DNA from: JBATTK01 sp049670505
GTDB lineage: Bacteria > Bacteroidota > Bacteroidia > Flavobacteriales > Flavobacteriaceae
Assembly: GCA_049670505.1 (NCBI GenBank)
Contig: JBATTK010000019.1
Location: 1-43,349, forward strand
DNA: 43,349 bases
Direction: 5' to 3'
Part shown: positions 8,256-17,165 of the stretch, piece by piece
How positions within the stretch are numbered: the stretch's first letter is position 1
Layout of the letters: each line of letters begins with the position of its first letter
Position numbers and translations under genes: made by a program
The notes under the pieces: generated by a model
Told to the model about the DNA's origin: nothing
Seen by the model: the letters and a program-made list of their open reading frames with translations, nothing else
The model's database searches: none

Positions 8256-10339
8256 TGATGAAGGTTAAGAACCAATATGTTAATAGAGAAATAAGCTGGT
8301 TACGATTTAACGAAAGAGTGTTACAGGAAAGTGCCGATAAAAACGTGCCTTTGATCGAACGTCTCCGGTTTTTGGGAATATTCTCCAATAACTTGGACGA
8401 ATTTTTTAAAGTGCGCTATGCTACCGTAAAAAGAATCGTCGATGCCGGAAAAACCGGAAAAAGTGTTTTGGGAGGAGAGAAAGCCAAGGATCTGTTGGAA
8501 GAAATTACGGAAATAGTAATCAAACAACAGGCCGAAAGTCTTGAAATACTAACGGATATAGAAAGTGAACTGGAATCGGAAAATATTTTTTTAATCAATG
8601 AGACAGAGATTTCCGAAGCACAGCAAGAATTCATTAAAGAGTACTTTGCACAAAAGGTAAGTCCGGTGCTAATGACTATAATTCTCAATGACCTCACTGA
8701 ATTTCCTACCTTAAACGATACTGCGGCCTATTTGGCCGTGAAAATCGTACTCAAAAGCAATGATGACCCACAAACCAAGGCACCTGGTGAAATACGTTAT
8801 GCCCTTATTGAGATTCCGAAAGGGATAGATCGTTTTGTAGAGTTTCCTAAAGAAGGGGATAAAAACTACATTATTATGTTAGATGATCTAATCCGCCATT
8901 GTCTCACCAGTATTTTTAATATGTTCGATTACACATCCATATCGGCACATATGATAAAGATAACCCGGGATGCCGAATTGGATATAGACAATGATCTAAG
9001 TAAAAGCTTTATAGAGAAGATATCATCTAGTGTGGAGCATCGCAAAATAAGTGACACCGTTCGCTTCGTTTATGATAAAAGTATAGCAAAGGATACCTTA
9101 CAGTTTTTAAAGGAAAAGATGCATATAGAGGATACCGATAGTGTTATTCCCGGTGGACGATATCACAATAGAAGGGACTATATGGGTTTTCCAAGTTTGG
9201 GCAGAAAGGATTTGTTGTATGATAAAATAAAGGCTTTGCCCGTGAAAGGGTTTAGTATGGAAGGGAGCTTGCTAGAGCAGATTTCGCAAAAAGACTATTT
9301 ACAATATACACCGTACCATACATTTTCATATATCATCAAATTTCTAAGGGAGTCCGCTTTGGATCCCAAGGTAAAAAGTATCAAAATTACCGTATATCGT
9401 TTGGCCAATAATTCCCAAGTGGCGGCATCACTTATAAACGCCGTAAAAAACGGGAAGCAGGTGACTGTTCAGATAGAGTTGCAGGCAAGATTTGATGAAC
9501 AGGCGAATATTCAATATGCGGAACAATTGCAGGCCGAGGGGGTACGATTGATTTTTGGCGTCCCCGGGCTAAAAGTGCATAGTAAAATCTGTTTGATCGA
9601 ACGAGAGGAAGATGGAAACTTAAAACGTTTTGGTTTTGTCAGCACGGGTAACTTTAATGAATCAACGGCAAGAATTTATACGGATTATACATTGTTCACC
9701 TCAAATGATGGGATATTGAAGGAATTGAACAAGGTCTTTGATTTCTTTGAGACGACGTATAAAATCAAAAAGTACAAACACCTTATCGTTTCCCCCCATT
9801 ATACCATCAATGCTTTTCAAAAATTGATCGATAACGAAATAGCCAATGCCATTGTTGGTAAAGAAGCCTATATAAAAATAAAAATGAACAGTTTAACTTC
9901 CTATAAAATGGTAGACAAGCTTTATGAGGCAAGTAGGGCAGGGGTTAAGATACAGTTGATTATTAGAGGCGTGTGCTGTTTAGTTCCGGGGGTAGCCGGT
10001 ATGAGCGAGAATATTGAGGCCATGAGTGTCGTAGACAAGTTTTTGGAACACCCCAGATTATTCATTTTTGGTAATGAAGGTAACCCAAAAATATATATTT
10101 CTTCGGCCGACTGGATGACAAGGAACTTAGATTATCGCGTAGAGGTAGGTTGTCCTATTTACGATAAGGACATAAAGCAGGAGTTAATAGATACGTTTGA
10201 GATTTCTTGGAACGATAATGTGAAAGCAAGGATTTTTTCTGAAAGACAGGACAATGCGTATAGAAAAAATGATCGATTTAAAATAAGGTCGCAATTTGCG
10301 ACATATGACTATTATCTACAAAAACTGGATTCTAAATAG
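8255..10339 (+). CDS. ppk1: Polyphosphate kinase 1
   Basis: Makes long-chain polyphosphate from ATP, reversibly, through an autophosphorylated histidine. The 694-residue length and the domain order N, head, C1, C2 fit the family: NREISWLRFNERVL at the N-terminus, the catalytic histidine H442 in LKVHSKI within C1, the STGNFNESTA segment, and the C2 motif SSADWMTRNLDYRVE. The start overlaps the sixA stop; a second ATG follows at once (8258). It forms an operon with the downstream ppx gene, so synthesis and breakdown of polyphosphate are encoded together. Confidence 0.96.
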   Translation: MMKVKNQYVNREISWLRFNERVLQESADKNVPLIERLRFLGIFSNNLDEFFKVRYATVKRIVDAGKTGKSVLGGEKAKDLLEEITEIVIKQQAESLEILTDIESELESENIFLINETEISEAQQEFIKEYFAQKVSPVLMTIILNDLTEFPTLNDTAAYLAVKIVLKSNDDPQTKAPGEIRYALIEIPKGIDRFVEFPKEGDKNYIIMLDDLIRHCLTSIFNMFDYTSISAHMIKITRDAELDIDNDLSKSFIEKISSSVEHRKISDTVRFVYDKSIAKDTLQFLKEKMHIEDTDSVIPGGRYHNRRDYMGFPSLGRKDLLYDKIKALPVKGFSMEGSLLEQISQKDYLQYTPYHTFSYIIKFLRESALDPKVKSIKITVYRLANNSQVAASLINAVKNGKQVTVQIELQARFDEQANIQYAEQLQAEGVRLIFGVPGLKVHSKICLIEREEDGNLKRFGFVSTGNFNESTARIYTDYTLFTSNDGILKELNKVFDFFETTYKIKKYKHLIVSPHYTINAFQKLIDNEIANAIVGKEAYIKIKMNSLTSYKMVDKLYEASRAGVKIQLIIRGVCCLVPGVAGMSENIEAMSVVDKFLEHPRLFIFGNEGNPKIYISSADWMTRNLDYRVEVGCPIYDKDIKQELIDTFEISWNDNVKARIFSERQDNAYRKNDRFKIRSQFATYDYYLQKLDSK

Positions 10340-10346
10340 CAATCTC

Positions 10347-11246
10347 TTGAGGATACGAAAATTTGCGGCAATAGATATCGGTTCCAATGCTATACGACTT
10401 TTAATCCATAATGTAATAGAAGAAAAGGATAAGGAAACCAAGTTTCGTAAAAGCGCCTTGGTGCGTATTCCCGTGCGTTTGGGGGAAGATTCTTTTACCA
10501 TAGGGGAGATATCCGATCATAACGCCGAAAGAATGATCAAAACAATGTGTGCCTTTAAGCTTTTAATGGAAGTGCATGGAGTGGAAAAGTACATGGCATG
10601 TGCCACATCTGCAATGCGAGAAGCCAATAACGGCAACGAGATTATTGATAGGATATATCAGGAATCCAATATTAAGATAGCGGTAATAGATGGTAAGGAG
10701 GAAGCTGCTATTATTGCATCTACCGATTTAAAACAGCTGATACGGCAAGATCAGTCCTATTTGTATATAGATGTTGGCGGTGGTAGTACGGAATTCACCC
10801 TTTTTTCCCAAGGCAAAATAATCGCATCCAAATCCTTTAAGATAGGAACCGTACGCTTTTTGCATCATATGGTAGACAATACCATATGGAAACATATAGA
10901 GGCTTGGATAAAAGAAAAAACTAAGGAGCTATCCGAGGTATCTATTATAGGTTCTGGCGGTAATATCAATAAACTACACAAAATGTCAGGCAGAAAGGAA
11001 GGGGAACCTTTATCCTATATTTGGTTGAACGCACAATATCGATTTTTGGAAAGCATGAGTTATGAAGACAGACTTTCGGAGTTAGGACTTAATCCCGATA
11101 GGGCGGATGTTATTATTCCGGCAACGAGAATCTATTTGTATGCCGCCAAATGGTGTGGGGCAAAGAAAATCCACGTTCCCAAAATTGGGCTTTCAGATGG
11201 TATAATCAAGACCTTGTACTATACTGAAAAAAAGGATGGGGTATAA
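10347..11246 (+). CDS. ppx: Ppx/GppA family exopolyphosphatase
   Basis: Actin-fold phosphatase that shortens polyphosphate or removes phosphate from pppGpp. The nucleotide-site motifs FAAIDIGSNAIRLLI near the N-terminus and DVGGGSTEF in the middle are intact; the protein is about 299 residues, the short form without the C-terminal HD domain. The start is uncertain. ATGs at 10296 and 10305 lie inside ppk1 and would add 14-17 unlikely residues, while a TTG at 10347, 7 bases after the ppk1 stop, gives the family-like N-terminus LRIRKFAAIDIGSN. I chose the TTG. Confidence 0.9.
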   Translation: MRIRKFAAIDIGSNAIRLLIHNVIEEKDKETKFRKSALVRIPVRLGEDSFTIGEISDHNAERMIKTMCAFKLLMEVHGVEKYMACATSAMREANNGNEIIDRIYQESNIKIAVIDGKEEAAIIASTDLKQLIRQDQSYLYIDVGGGSTEFTLFSQGKIIASKSFKIGTVRFLHHMVDNTIWKHIEAWIKEKTKELSEVSIIGSGGNINKLHKMSGRKEGEPLSYIWLNAQYRFLESMSYEDRLSELGLNPDRADVIIPATRIYLYAAKWCGAKKIHVPKIGLSDGIIKTLYYTEKKDGV

Positions 11247-11294
11247 CAATAGGGCCATAATCTCTGTGCCGTACACAGAATAGATCAAGCGTCA

Positions 11295-11876
11295 TTAACC
11301 GTGTATACTCTCTTTCTTGCCCAAATCGCTCATTATGGTAGCTTCATAGTCCAGTAGGCCCTGCCATTTTTTATCCACTTCTTCCCTCTTTCCATATTTC
11401 CGCGCAAATGTCAGGAACATGGTATAGTGTCCTGCTTCACTGACCATTAATTTATGATAGAAATCCGCCAATTCCTTATCCTCCAGTTGTTCGGATAACA
11501 ATCTGAAACGCTCACAACTTCTGGCCTCTATAAGCGCGGCGTACAATAAACGATGGACGAGCTGGGTCGTGCGACTCCCTCCTTTGGGAAAGAATTTCAG
11601 CAACGCCAATACATAATTATCCTTTCGATCTCTCCCCAAGGTATTTCCTCGAGCGATAATCCGGTCATGTACCATTTTAAAGTGCCCCATTTCTTCCCGT
11701 GACAAGGCGATCATCTCATGGACAAGATCTGTATATTCCGGAAATGAAACAATTAAAGAAATGGCGGTGCTGGCAGCTTTCTGCTCACAATAGGCATGAT
11801 CCGTAAGGATTTCTTCAATGTTCTTTTCAGCGATGCCCACCCAACGGGGGTCGGTCGGCAATTTTAAACCTAGCAT
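11295..11876 (-). CDS. miaE: tRNA-(ms2io6A)-hydroxylase
   Basis: Non-haem diiron hydroxylase that oxidises the prenyl side chain of the modified adenosine at position 37 of some tRNAs. The 193-residue protein shows the ferritin-like helical bundle with iron-ligand segments: E in the AYCEQKAA helix, REEMGHF, EARSCERF, and SEAGHYTMF. The N-terminus LGLKLPTDPRW is characteristic. It is convergent with ppx and divergent from the Ebo operon; the 48-base gap to ppx holds a weak 6-bp hairpin only. Confidence 0.92.
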   Translation of the reverse strand: MLGLKLPTDPRWVGIAEKNIEEILTDHAYCEQKAASTAISLIVSFPEYTDLVHEMIALSREEMGHFKMVHDRIIARGNTLGRDRKDNYVLALLKFFPKGGSRTTQLVHRLLYAALIEARSCERFRLLSEQLEDKELADFYHKLMVSEAGHYTMFLTFARKYGKREEVDKKWQGLLDYEATIMSDLGKKESIHG

Positions 11877-12000
11877 AATCTTCCGTTTTGGATGTAAAAA
11901 TAGGAAGAATACCGCTATGGACCAATCTACGATTTATACATTAACAACTCAAGATGAGTTCTAAAACTATTTTATAGAGAGGTATATCGAAGTTTTATGC

Positions 12001-12028
12001 TTTTCAAGATGAATTAGTTTTATTTTTG
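12001..12028 (+). promoter_or_regulatory. Candidate promoter of the Ebo operon
   Basis: TATTTTTG at 12021-12028 fits TAnnTTTG; TTTT at 12001-12004 could serve as the -33 part with a 16-base spacer. Transcription would start near 12035, about 75 bases before eboA. The 230-base gap holds nothing else that stands out. Confidence 0.35.
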
Positions 12029-12107
12029 CTTATCCTTTTATCGATCACGTGCCTAAAACACCATAAGGGATGCTGTAGAAGTAATTTCTGAAACAACGAA
12101 CGGTACT

Positions 12108-12965
12108 ATGCGAATAGAAAATGTAGGTCATCACTTGGAAACTATTGTGAAAAGTAATGTTGACCGGGAAACAATGGATTGGTTGCAGGAAAAAATAAAG
12201 ACTGTTATTACCGAGGAATCAACTAAAGATCTTTATCTCACCTACAGTTTAATTGCGGCTAAGACTAGTAAAGAAAGGAATTTGAATATATCCTTGGACA
12301 ATGCCGATTTGGAACTTTATTTAAAAGACCAAGATGCTACCGTTCAAGAACTGTCAAGGATTTATTTGTTGATCCAAGTTTTGGAGGCCAACCATAGCTT
12401 TTTCACCTCCAAAGTGGCCAACATCATTCAGGTAGCCGATACGGGCGAGCTGGAAACATTTCTGAAGTTTCTTGTACTATTGCCCAATGCCCAAGATTAC
12501 AAAAGTACCGCGGTGGAGGCATTACGTACCAATATAGCTACTATTTTTGATGCCATAGCGCTCAAAAACCCTTATCCAGCGCTGTTTTTTAATGATCAGC
12601 AGTGGAATCAGATGTATCTTAAGGCAGCATTTATGCAACGGGATTTAAATGAAATTGTGGATGTGGACAAACGGGCCAATTCGGATTTGGCCAGAATTAT
12701 ATCGGACTATGCCCATGAACGTTGGGCGGCATCCAGGGATATTGATCCTTTTTTTTGGCGTCCGGTCTCCCAATTTTTGGATACAACACTTTTAAAGGAT
12801 ATGGAACGTTTATTAAAAAGTAGTGATTTAAGGGAAAACAAAGCCGCCGCCCTTTGTTGTTATCATTCGGACAAGGAGGAGGCCAAAGCATTGATAATAG
12901 CATATCCTAAATTATTAGAACAGATTGAAAACAAACAGCTAAGCTGGAATACATTAAAAAAATAA
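12108..12965 (+). CDS. eboA: EboA family protein
   Basis: First gene of the Ebo operon. The 285-residue protein is helical and soluble, with no signal peptide, membrane segment or catalytic motif that I can name. It matches the EboA domain by position, length and the style of its sequence (FFWRPVSQFLDT and KAAALCCYHSD near the C-terminus). EboA has no proven biochemical function; mutants of the cluster in cyanobacteria affect export of scytonemin precursors. It ends 2 bases before eboB. The call relies mainly on the unmistakable gene order that follows. Confidence 0.88.
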   Translation: MRIENVGHHLETIVKSNVDRETMDWLQEKIKTVITEESTKDLYLTYSLIAAKTSKERNLNISLDNADLELYLKDQDATVQELSRIYLLIQVLEANHSFFTSKVANIIQVADTGELETFLKFLVLLPNAQDYKSTAVEALRTNIATIFDAIALKNPYPALFFNDQQWNQMYLKAAFMQRDLNEIVDVDKRANSDLARIISDYAHERWAASRDIDPFFWRPVSQFLDTTLLKDMERLLKSSDLRENKAAALCCYHSDKEEAKALIIAYPKLLEQIENKQLSWNTLKK

Positions 12966-12967
12966 GT

Positions 12968-13876
12968 ATGGAAGATAAAATGATGTTCATAGATCCACAT
13001 GTGCATATGACATCCCGGACAACCGATGATTATGAGGCCATGTCCGCGGCAGGAGTAGTAGCAATCATAGAACCTTCATTTTGGTTGGGCCAACCCCGTA
13101 CCCAAGTAGGTTCTTTTCAAGACTATTACAGTAGTCTGGTAGGTTGGGAACCTTTTAGGGCGAGTCAATTTGGAATACAGCATTATTGTACTATTGGTCT
13201 GAACTCAAAAGAAGCCAATAACGAGGCATTGGCAGAACAGGTCATTGATCTATTGCCGTTGTACATGCATAAAGAAAATGTGGTGGCCATAGGGGAAATA
13301 GGGTATGATGATCAAACCCCGGCCGAGGATAAGTACTTTAGGATTCAGTTGGAAATGGCCAAGGAGTTGAATATGGTAGTACAGGTGCACACCCCACATC
13401 GCGATAAAAAGTCGGGAACGATCAAAAGTATGGAAGTTTGTATGGAACATGGCCTAGATCCTTCAATGGTGGTTATAGACCATAACAATGAAGAAACCGT
13501 TAAAGAAGTCTTGGATAGGGGCTTCATAGCTGCATTTACCATTTATCCTAAAACCAAGATGGGAAATGAGCGTATGGTAGAAGTGGTGAAAAAATATGGC
13601 AGCGATAATATTATTGTAGATAGCTCTGCGGATTGGGGCGTTAGTGATCCATTGGCCGTTCCAAAAACAGCGGGTTTAATGTTAAGAAGAGGTATCGCCA
13701 AAATAGATGTAGTTAAAACATGTTATCAAAATGCATTGGATATTTTTGGTAAAAATGGAAAAATGAAGGAATCACATTGGTTACATACCGAAGGAATCGA
13801 TCAGACCAAGTTGTTTAATGACAATAGTGTTTTAAGAGGTCAGCAACCTCAAATAGATTCCGATAAAATTGTTTAA
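12968..13876 (+). CDS. eboB: EboB, TatD family metal-dependent hydrolase
   Basis: A 302-residue TIM-barrel hydrolase. The metal ligands of the TatD family are visible: H11 and H13 in DPHVHM, E110 in GEIGYD, H141 in VQVHTPH, H172 in IDHNNEE, and an Asp near 218-222 in VDSSADWG. It is more than 30 residues longer than standard TatD nucleases and has an extra C-terminal tail, and as part of the Ebo cluster probably acts on a small metabolite rather than DNA. The start may be ATG 12968 or the inner ATG at 12980 just before MFIDPH. It overlaps eboC by one base (TAATG). Confidence 0.9.
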   Translation: MEDKMMFIDPHVHMTSRTTDDYEAMSAAGVVAIIEPSFWLGQPRTQVGSFQDYYSSLVGWEPFRASQFGIQHYCTIGLNSKEANNEALAEQVIDLLPLYMHKENVVAIGEIGYDDQTPAEDKYFRIQLEMAKELNMVVQVHTPHRDKKSGTIKSMEVCMEHGLDPSMVVIDHNNEETVKEVLDRGFIAAFTIYPKTKMGNERMVEVVKKYGSDNIIVDSSADWGVSDPLAVPKTAGLMLRRGIAKIDVVKTCYQNALDIFGKNGKMKESHWLHTEGIDQTKLFNDNSVLRGQQPQIDSDKIV

Positions 13877-14778
13877 TGAATCCCATCTTAAAAGGATATT
13901 TAAGGCTTACACGTCCCGCCAATCTACCAACCGCGGCGGCGGATATTATGGCAGGTACGGCCATCGCGGGGATATTTCCCCTCATTTACAGTCCATCTTT
14001 TTGGAGTTCGGGTATGGTATTAGATCTGTTGTATCTGATTTTGTCATCGGTCTGTCTGTATGCGGCCGGAGTAGTTTTAAATGATGTTTTTGATGTAGGG
14101 ATAGATCGGGTAGAACGCCCGGAAAGACCAATTCCCAGCGGGTTGATTTCGGTAAAAGCGGCATCGGTTTTTGGTAGCTTCTTGTTGCTATTGGGTATCA
14201 TATCGGCTTTTTTTGTAAACAGTTTATGTGGCGGTATAGCAATGATACTGGCTTTATCCATTGTACTCTATGATTCATTTTCCAAAAAACATACCCTTTT
14301 AGGACCTCTTAATATGGGGATTTGTAGGGCTTTAAACCTTCTTTTGGGTATGGCTATCGTAGGTGGGTTGGGACAGTGGTGGTATGTGTTCATACCCTTG
14401 ATCTATATATTCGCCATAACGCTAATAAGTAGGGGAGAAGTACACGGAAATAACAAGAAACATATTATTTTTGCTGGTATTTTATACGCTATCGTTATTT
14501 TAACTGTTATAACATTACTATTTTTCAATAGTTCAAATATGCTTAATGTTATTCCCTTTTTAACTTTTTTTGCCATTTTGGTCTACAGGCCCTTGTATCG
14601 GGCATATAACACCAATTCTCCTGAAAACATTAAAAGGGCGGTAATAGCGGGAGTGTTGTCTTTGATTGTTTTGGATGCTTCCATAGCTGTAGGTTTTTCT
14701 CATTTTTCAATAGGATTACTTATCGTCCTATTGTTGCCCTTATCAATTTTATTATCTAAACTGTTCGCAGTTACATAA
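13876..14778 (+). CDS. eboC: EboC, UbiA-like prenyltransferase
   Basis: Integral membrane protein of 300 residues with about eight to nine hydrophobic segments. The first Asp-rich motif of the UbiA superfamily is present as N69-D70-x2-D73-x3-D77 (NDVFDVGID), followed by RPERPIPSG; the second region YDSFSKKHTLLGP near 135 is less acidic than in standard UbiA proteins. Family members transfer an isoprenoid chain to an acceptor, so the Ebo product is probably a prenylated lipid or is made on one. The acceptor is unknown. Translation is likely coupled to eboB. Confidence 0.9.
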   Translation: MNPILKGYLRLTRPANLPTAAADIMAGTAIAGIFPLIYSPSFWSSGMVLDLLYLILSSVCLYAAGVVLNDVFDVGIDRVERPERPIPSGLISVKAASVFGSFLLLLGIISAFFVNSLCGGIAMILALSIVLYDSFSKKHTLLGPLNMGICRALNLLLGMAIVGGLGQWWYVFIPLIYIFAITLISRGEVHGNNKKHIIFAGILYAIVILTVITLLFFNSSNMLNVIPFLTFFAILVYRPLYRAYNTNSPENIKRAVIAGVLSLIVLDASIAVGFSHFSIGLLIVLLLPLSILLSKLFAVT

Positions 14779-14790
14779 GCTGATCTTTAA

Positions 14791-15963
14791 ATGAAACCAC
14801 TTGCACCGATAACACAATCGTTTGAAATAAAATACGAGCACAAATTGTATTTTACCGAGAATATATTTGCGGTAAGTAACACTCTGTTTAAGGATATTAT
14901 AAAGGGTTACAATGCGAAAGATCGGGTGAAAATCATATTTGTAATAGATGATGGGGTCTATAATCGGCATCCCGGGCTATTGAAGCATATTAAAGCCTAT
15001 TGTTCAGCGTATACGGATCATATACAATTTACGGAACACGTATTGGTACCCGGAGGAGAGGTCTGCAAAAATGATCATGGACAGGTGGAACGGGTTTTGG
15101 ACGCTATACACCAAAATAGTATATGCAGACATTCCTTTGTGGCGGTAATAGGTGGTGGGGCGGTAATAGACATGGCAGGATATGCAGCCACAATAGCACA
15201 TAGGGGCGTAAAGTTAATTAGGATTCCCACTACTACGTTGTCGCAAAATGATGCTGCTGTGGGGGTAAAGAATGGAATAAATGCATTTGATAAAAAAAAC
15301 TTTCTAGGTACATTTGCCCCTCCATATGCCATTGTGAACGATAGTAGCTTTTTGACCACTTTGGAACAGCGTGACTGGATTTCCGGAATTGCGGAGGCCA
15401 TTAAGGTTGCATTGATAAAAGATGCCAACTTTTTTGACTACATTGATACCAATGCCGATAGTCTTCGTGATCGGGAAATGGAACCCATGCGCTATCTAAT
15501 ATATAAATGCGCCCAAATGCACATGGAACATATAGCCCATGGGGGAGATCCCTTTGAAAGCGGTTCATCAAGGCCATTGGATTTTGGACATTGGGCGGCA
15601 CATAAATTGGAATACATGACCGACTATACAATACGTCATGGAGAAGCAGTTGCTATAGGGATGGCCTTGGATCTGACCTATGCGCATAGTATCGGTTTAA
15701 TAGACGAGAATACGCTAAAGCGTATTATACAGGTTTTGGAAAAAATAGGATTTACATTGCGTGTACCTCTTGTGGGAAATCAAGCAATTGACCAATTGAT
15801 AGCAGGTATTGAAGAATTTAGGGAGCACTTGGGGGGAGAACTTACCATTACCCTGATTTCAAAAATTGGTGCAAAGCATGATGTACATGAGATTGATAGG
15901 AATAAAATGAGGGATGCTATTTCAATGCTCAATAGGTACGGTAAACTAGAATCATCCCATTAA
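14791..15963 (+). CDS. eboD: EboD, sugar phosphate cyclase (3-dehydroquinate synthase-like)
   Basis: A 390-residue NAD- and zinc-dependent cyclase of the 3-dehydroquinate synthase/2-epi-5-epi-valiolone synthase superfamily. The NAD site GGGAVIDMAG is at 121-130, and zinc ligands can be placed at E202 (GIAEAIKV), H267 (DFGHWAAH) and H283 (RHGEAVAIG). Position 264 is Asp (DFGH), where 3-dehydroquinate synthases have Asn, and the usual GGKTG motif is VKNG. These changes put it in a separate clade from aroB. It should turn a sugar phosphate into a cyclitol that the cluster processes further. Confidence 0.92.
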   Translation: MKPLAPITQSFEIKYEHKLYFTENIFAVSNTLFKDIIKGYNAKDRVKIIFVIDDGVYNRHPGLLKHIKAYCSAYTDHIQFTEHVLVPGGEVCKNDHGQVERVLDAIHQNSICRHSFVAVIGGGAVIDMAGYAATIAHRGVKLIRIPTTTLSQNDAAVGVKNGINAFDKKNFLGTFAPPYAIVNDSSFLTTLEQRDWISGIAEAIKVALIKDANFFDYIDTNADSLRDREMEPMRYLIYKCAQMHMEHIAHGGDPFESGSSRPLDFGHWAAHKLEYMTDYTIRHGEAVAIGMALDLTYAHSIGLIDENTLKRIIQVLEKIGFTLRVPLVGNQAIDQLIAGIEEFREHLGGELTITLISKIGAKHDVHEIDRNKMRDAISMLNRYGKLESSH

Positions 15964-15964
15964 A

Positions 15965-17158
15965 ATGCTTATAAACGGAACGTACCACCTAACTTATTGT
16001 ACCAATATCCATCCGGGAGCGGATTGGAAGCTTACCTTTGAAAACTTAAAAAAGTATATCCCCCAGATTAGGGATGCAGTCTCTGAAAAGAAACCTTTTG
16101 GTGTAGGTTTACGATTATCCAATACCGCAAGCGAAGAACTGAATCAAGGAAAAAACTTGGAAGAGTTTAAAACTTGGTTGAACGATCATCAACTGTATGT
16201 ATTCACCATGAACGGCTTTCCCTATGGCAATTTCCATAATGAAATTGTTAAGGATAAGGTGCATGCACCGGATTGGACCACCAAAGAACGATTAGTATAT
16301 ACCAAGCGGTTATTTGAACAGTTGGCATTTTTAATTCCGGAAGGTATCTCTGGTGGAATTTCTACGTCGCCCATAAGTTACAGGCATTGGCACAACTCGC
16401 CTGAGATGATAGATAAAGCTTTTAAAACAGGGGCGCTGAACCTTTCTGAAATTGTTTTGCAGCTATATCAAATAGAAAAAGATACCGGTATTTATTTACA
16501 TTTGGATATTGAACCGGAACCCGATGGCCTCTTGGAGAATAGTGATGAGATGGTAGATTTTTTTGGAAACTACCTTGTGCCCATAGCGAAGAACCAGATA
16601 AAAGAACGCATTGGAATAGCAGAAGATATCGCGGAAGGTCTTGTATATAGATACATTAACGTTTGCTATGATATATGTCATTTCTCATTGGCCTATGAGG
16701 AACCGGAAGATACCTTAAAGAAGTTTGAAGCTGCTGGAATCCAAGTTGGGAAGATACAGGTGAGCTCCGCTTTAAAAATTATTTTTAATGATAAGGATAA
16801 GGACGAAATCTGGGAATCGCTATCGCTCTTTGATGAATCCACATACCTGCATCAGGTAACGGAAAAGGTAGGGGATACTGTTACCACCTATAACGATTTG
16901 CCTATTGTTTTAAAGCGGAAGAATAACTTTTCCGAATTAAGGGCACACTTTCATGTCCCCATTTTTTTAGAAAAGTTCGATAAGCTCTATGCTACCCAAG
17001 ATCAAATTTTAAAAGTGATAGCTTATTTGAAAAACCATTCCGTCTCTGAGCAATTGGAGATAGAGACTTATACCTGGGAAGTACTTCCCAATGCCTTGAA
17101 GACCAATTTATCGGAATGTATCATAAGGGAAATAGAATGGCTGAAGCCTAAACTGTAG
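15965..17158 (+). CDS. eboE: EboE, metabolite traffic protein (xylose isomerase-like TIM barrel)
   Basis: A 397-residue soluble protein of the xylose isomerase-like TIM-barrel superfamily. Candidate metal ligands are E183 in LDIEPEPDGLL, D236 and H239 in CYDICHFSL, and a later Glu/Gln in KIQVSS. Related enzymes isomerise or epimerise sugars. In the Ebo cluster its substrate could be the cyclitol made by EboD, which is inferred. It starts 1 base after the eboD stop and ends 7 bases before eboF. Confidence 0.9.
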   Translation: MLINGTYHLTYCTNIHPGADWKLTFENLKKYIPQIRDAVSEKKPFGVGLRLSNTASEELNQGKNLEEFKTWLNDHQLYVFTMNGFPYGNFHNEIVKDKVHAPDWTTKERLVYTKRLFEQLAFLIPEGISGGISTSPISYRHWHNSPEMIDKAFKTGALNLSEIVLQLYQIEKDTGIYLHLDIEPEPDGLLENSDEMVDFFGNYLVPIAKNQIKERIGIAEDIAEGLVYRYINVCYDICHFSLAYEEPEDTLKKFEAAGIQVGKIQVSSALKIIFNDKDKDEIWESLSLFDESTYLHQVTEKVGDTVTTYNDLPIVLKRKNNFSELRAHFHVPIFLEKFDKLYATQDQILKVIAYLKNHSVSEQLEIETYTWEVLPNALKTNLSECIIREIEWLKPKL

Positions 17159-17165
17159 CTACACT

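Noticed and set aside
11247..11294. TCTGTG/CACAGA hairpin between ppx and miaE as a two-way terminator
   Set aside because: The stem is only 6 bp and there is no T-run on either strand.
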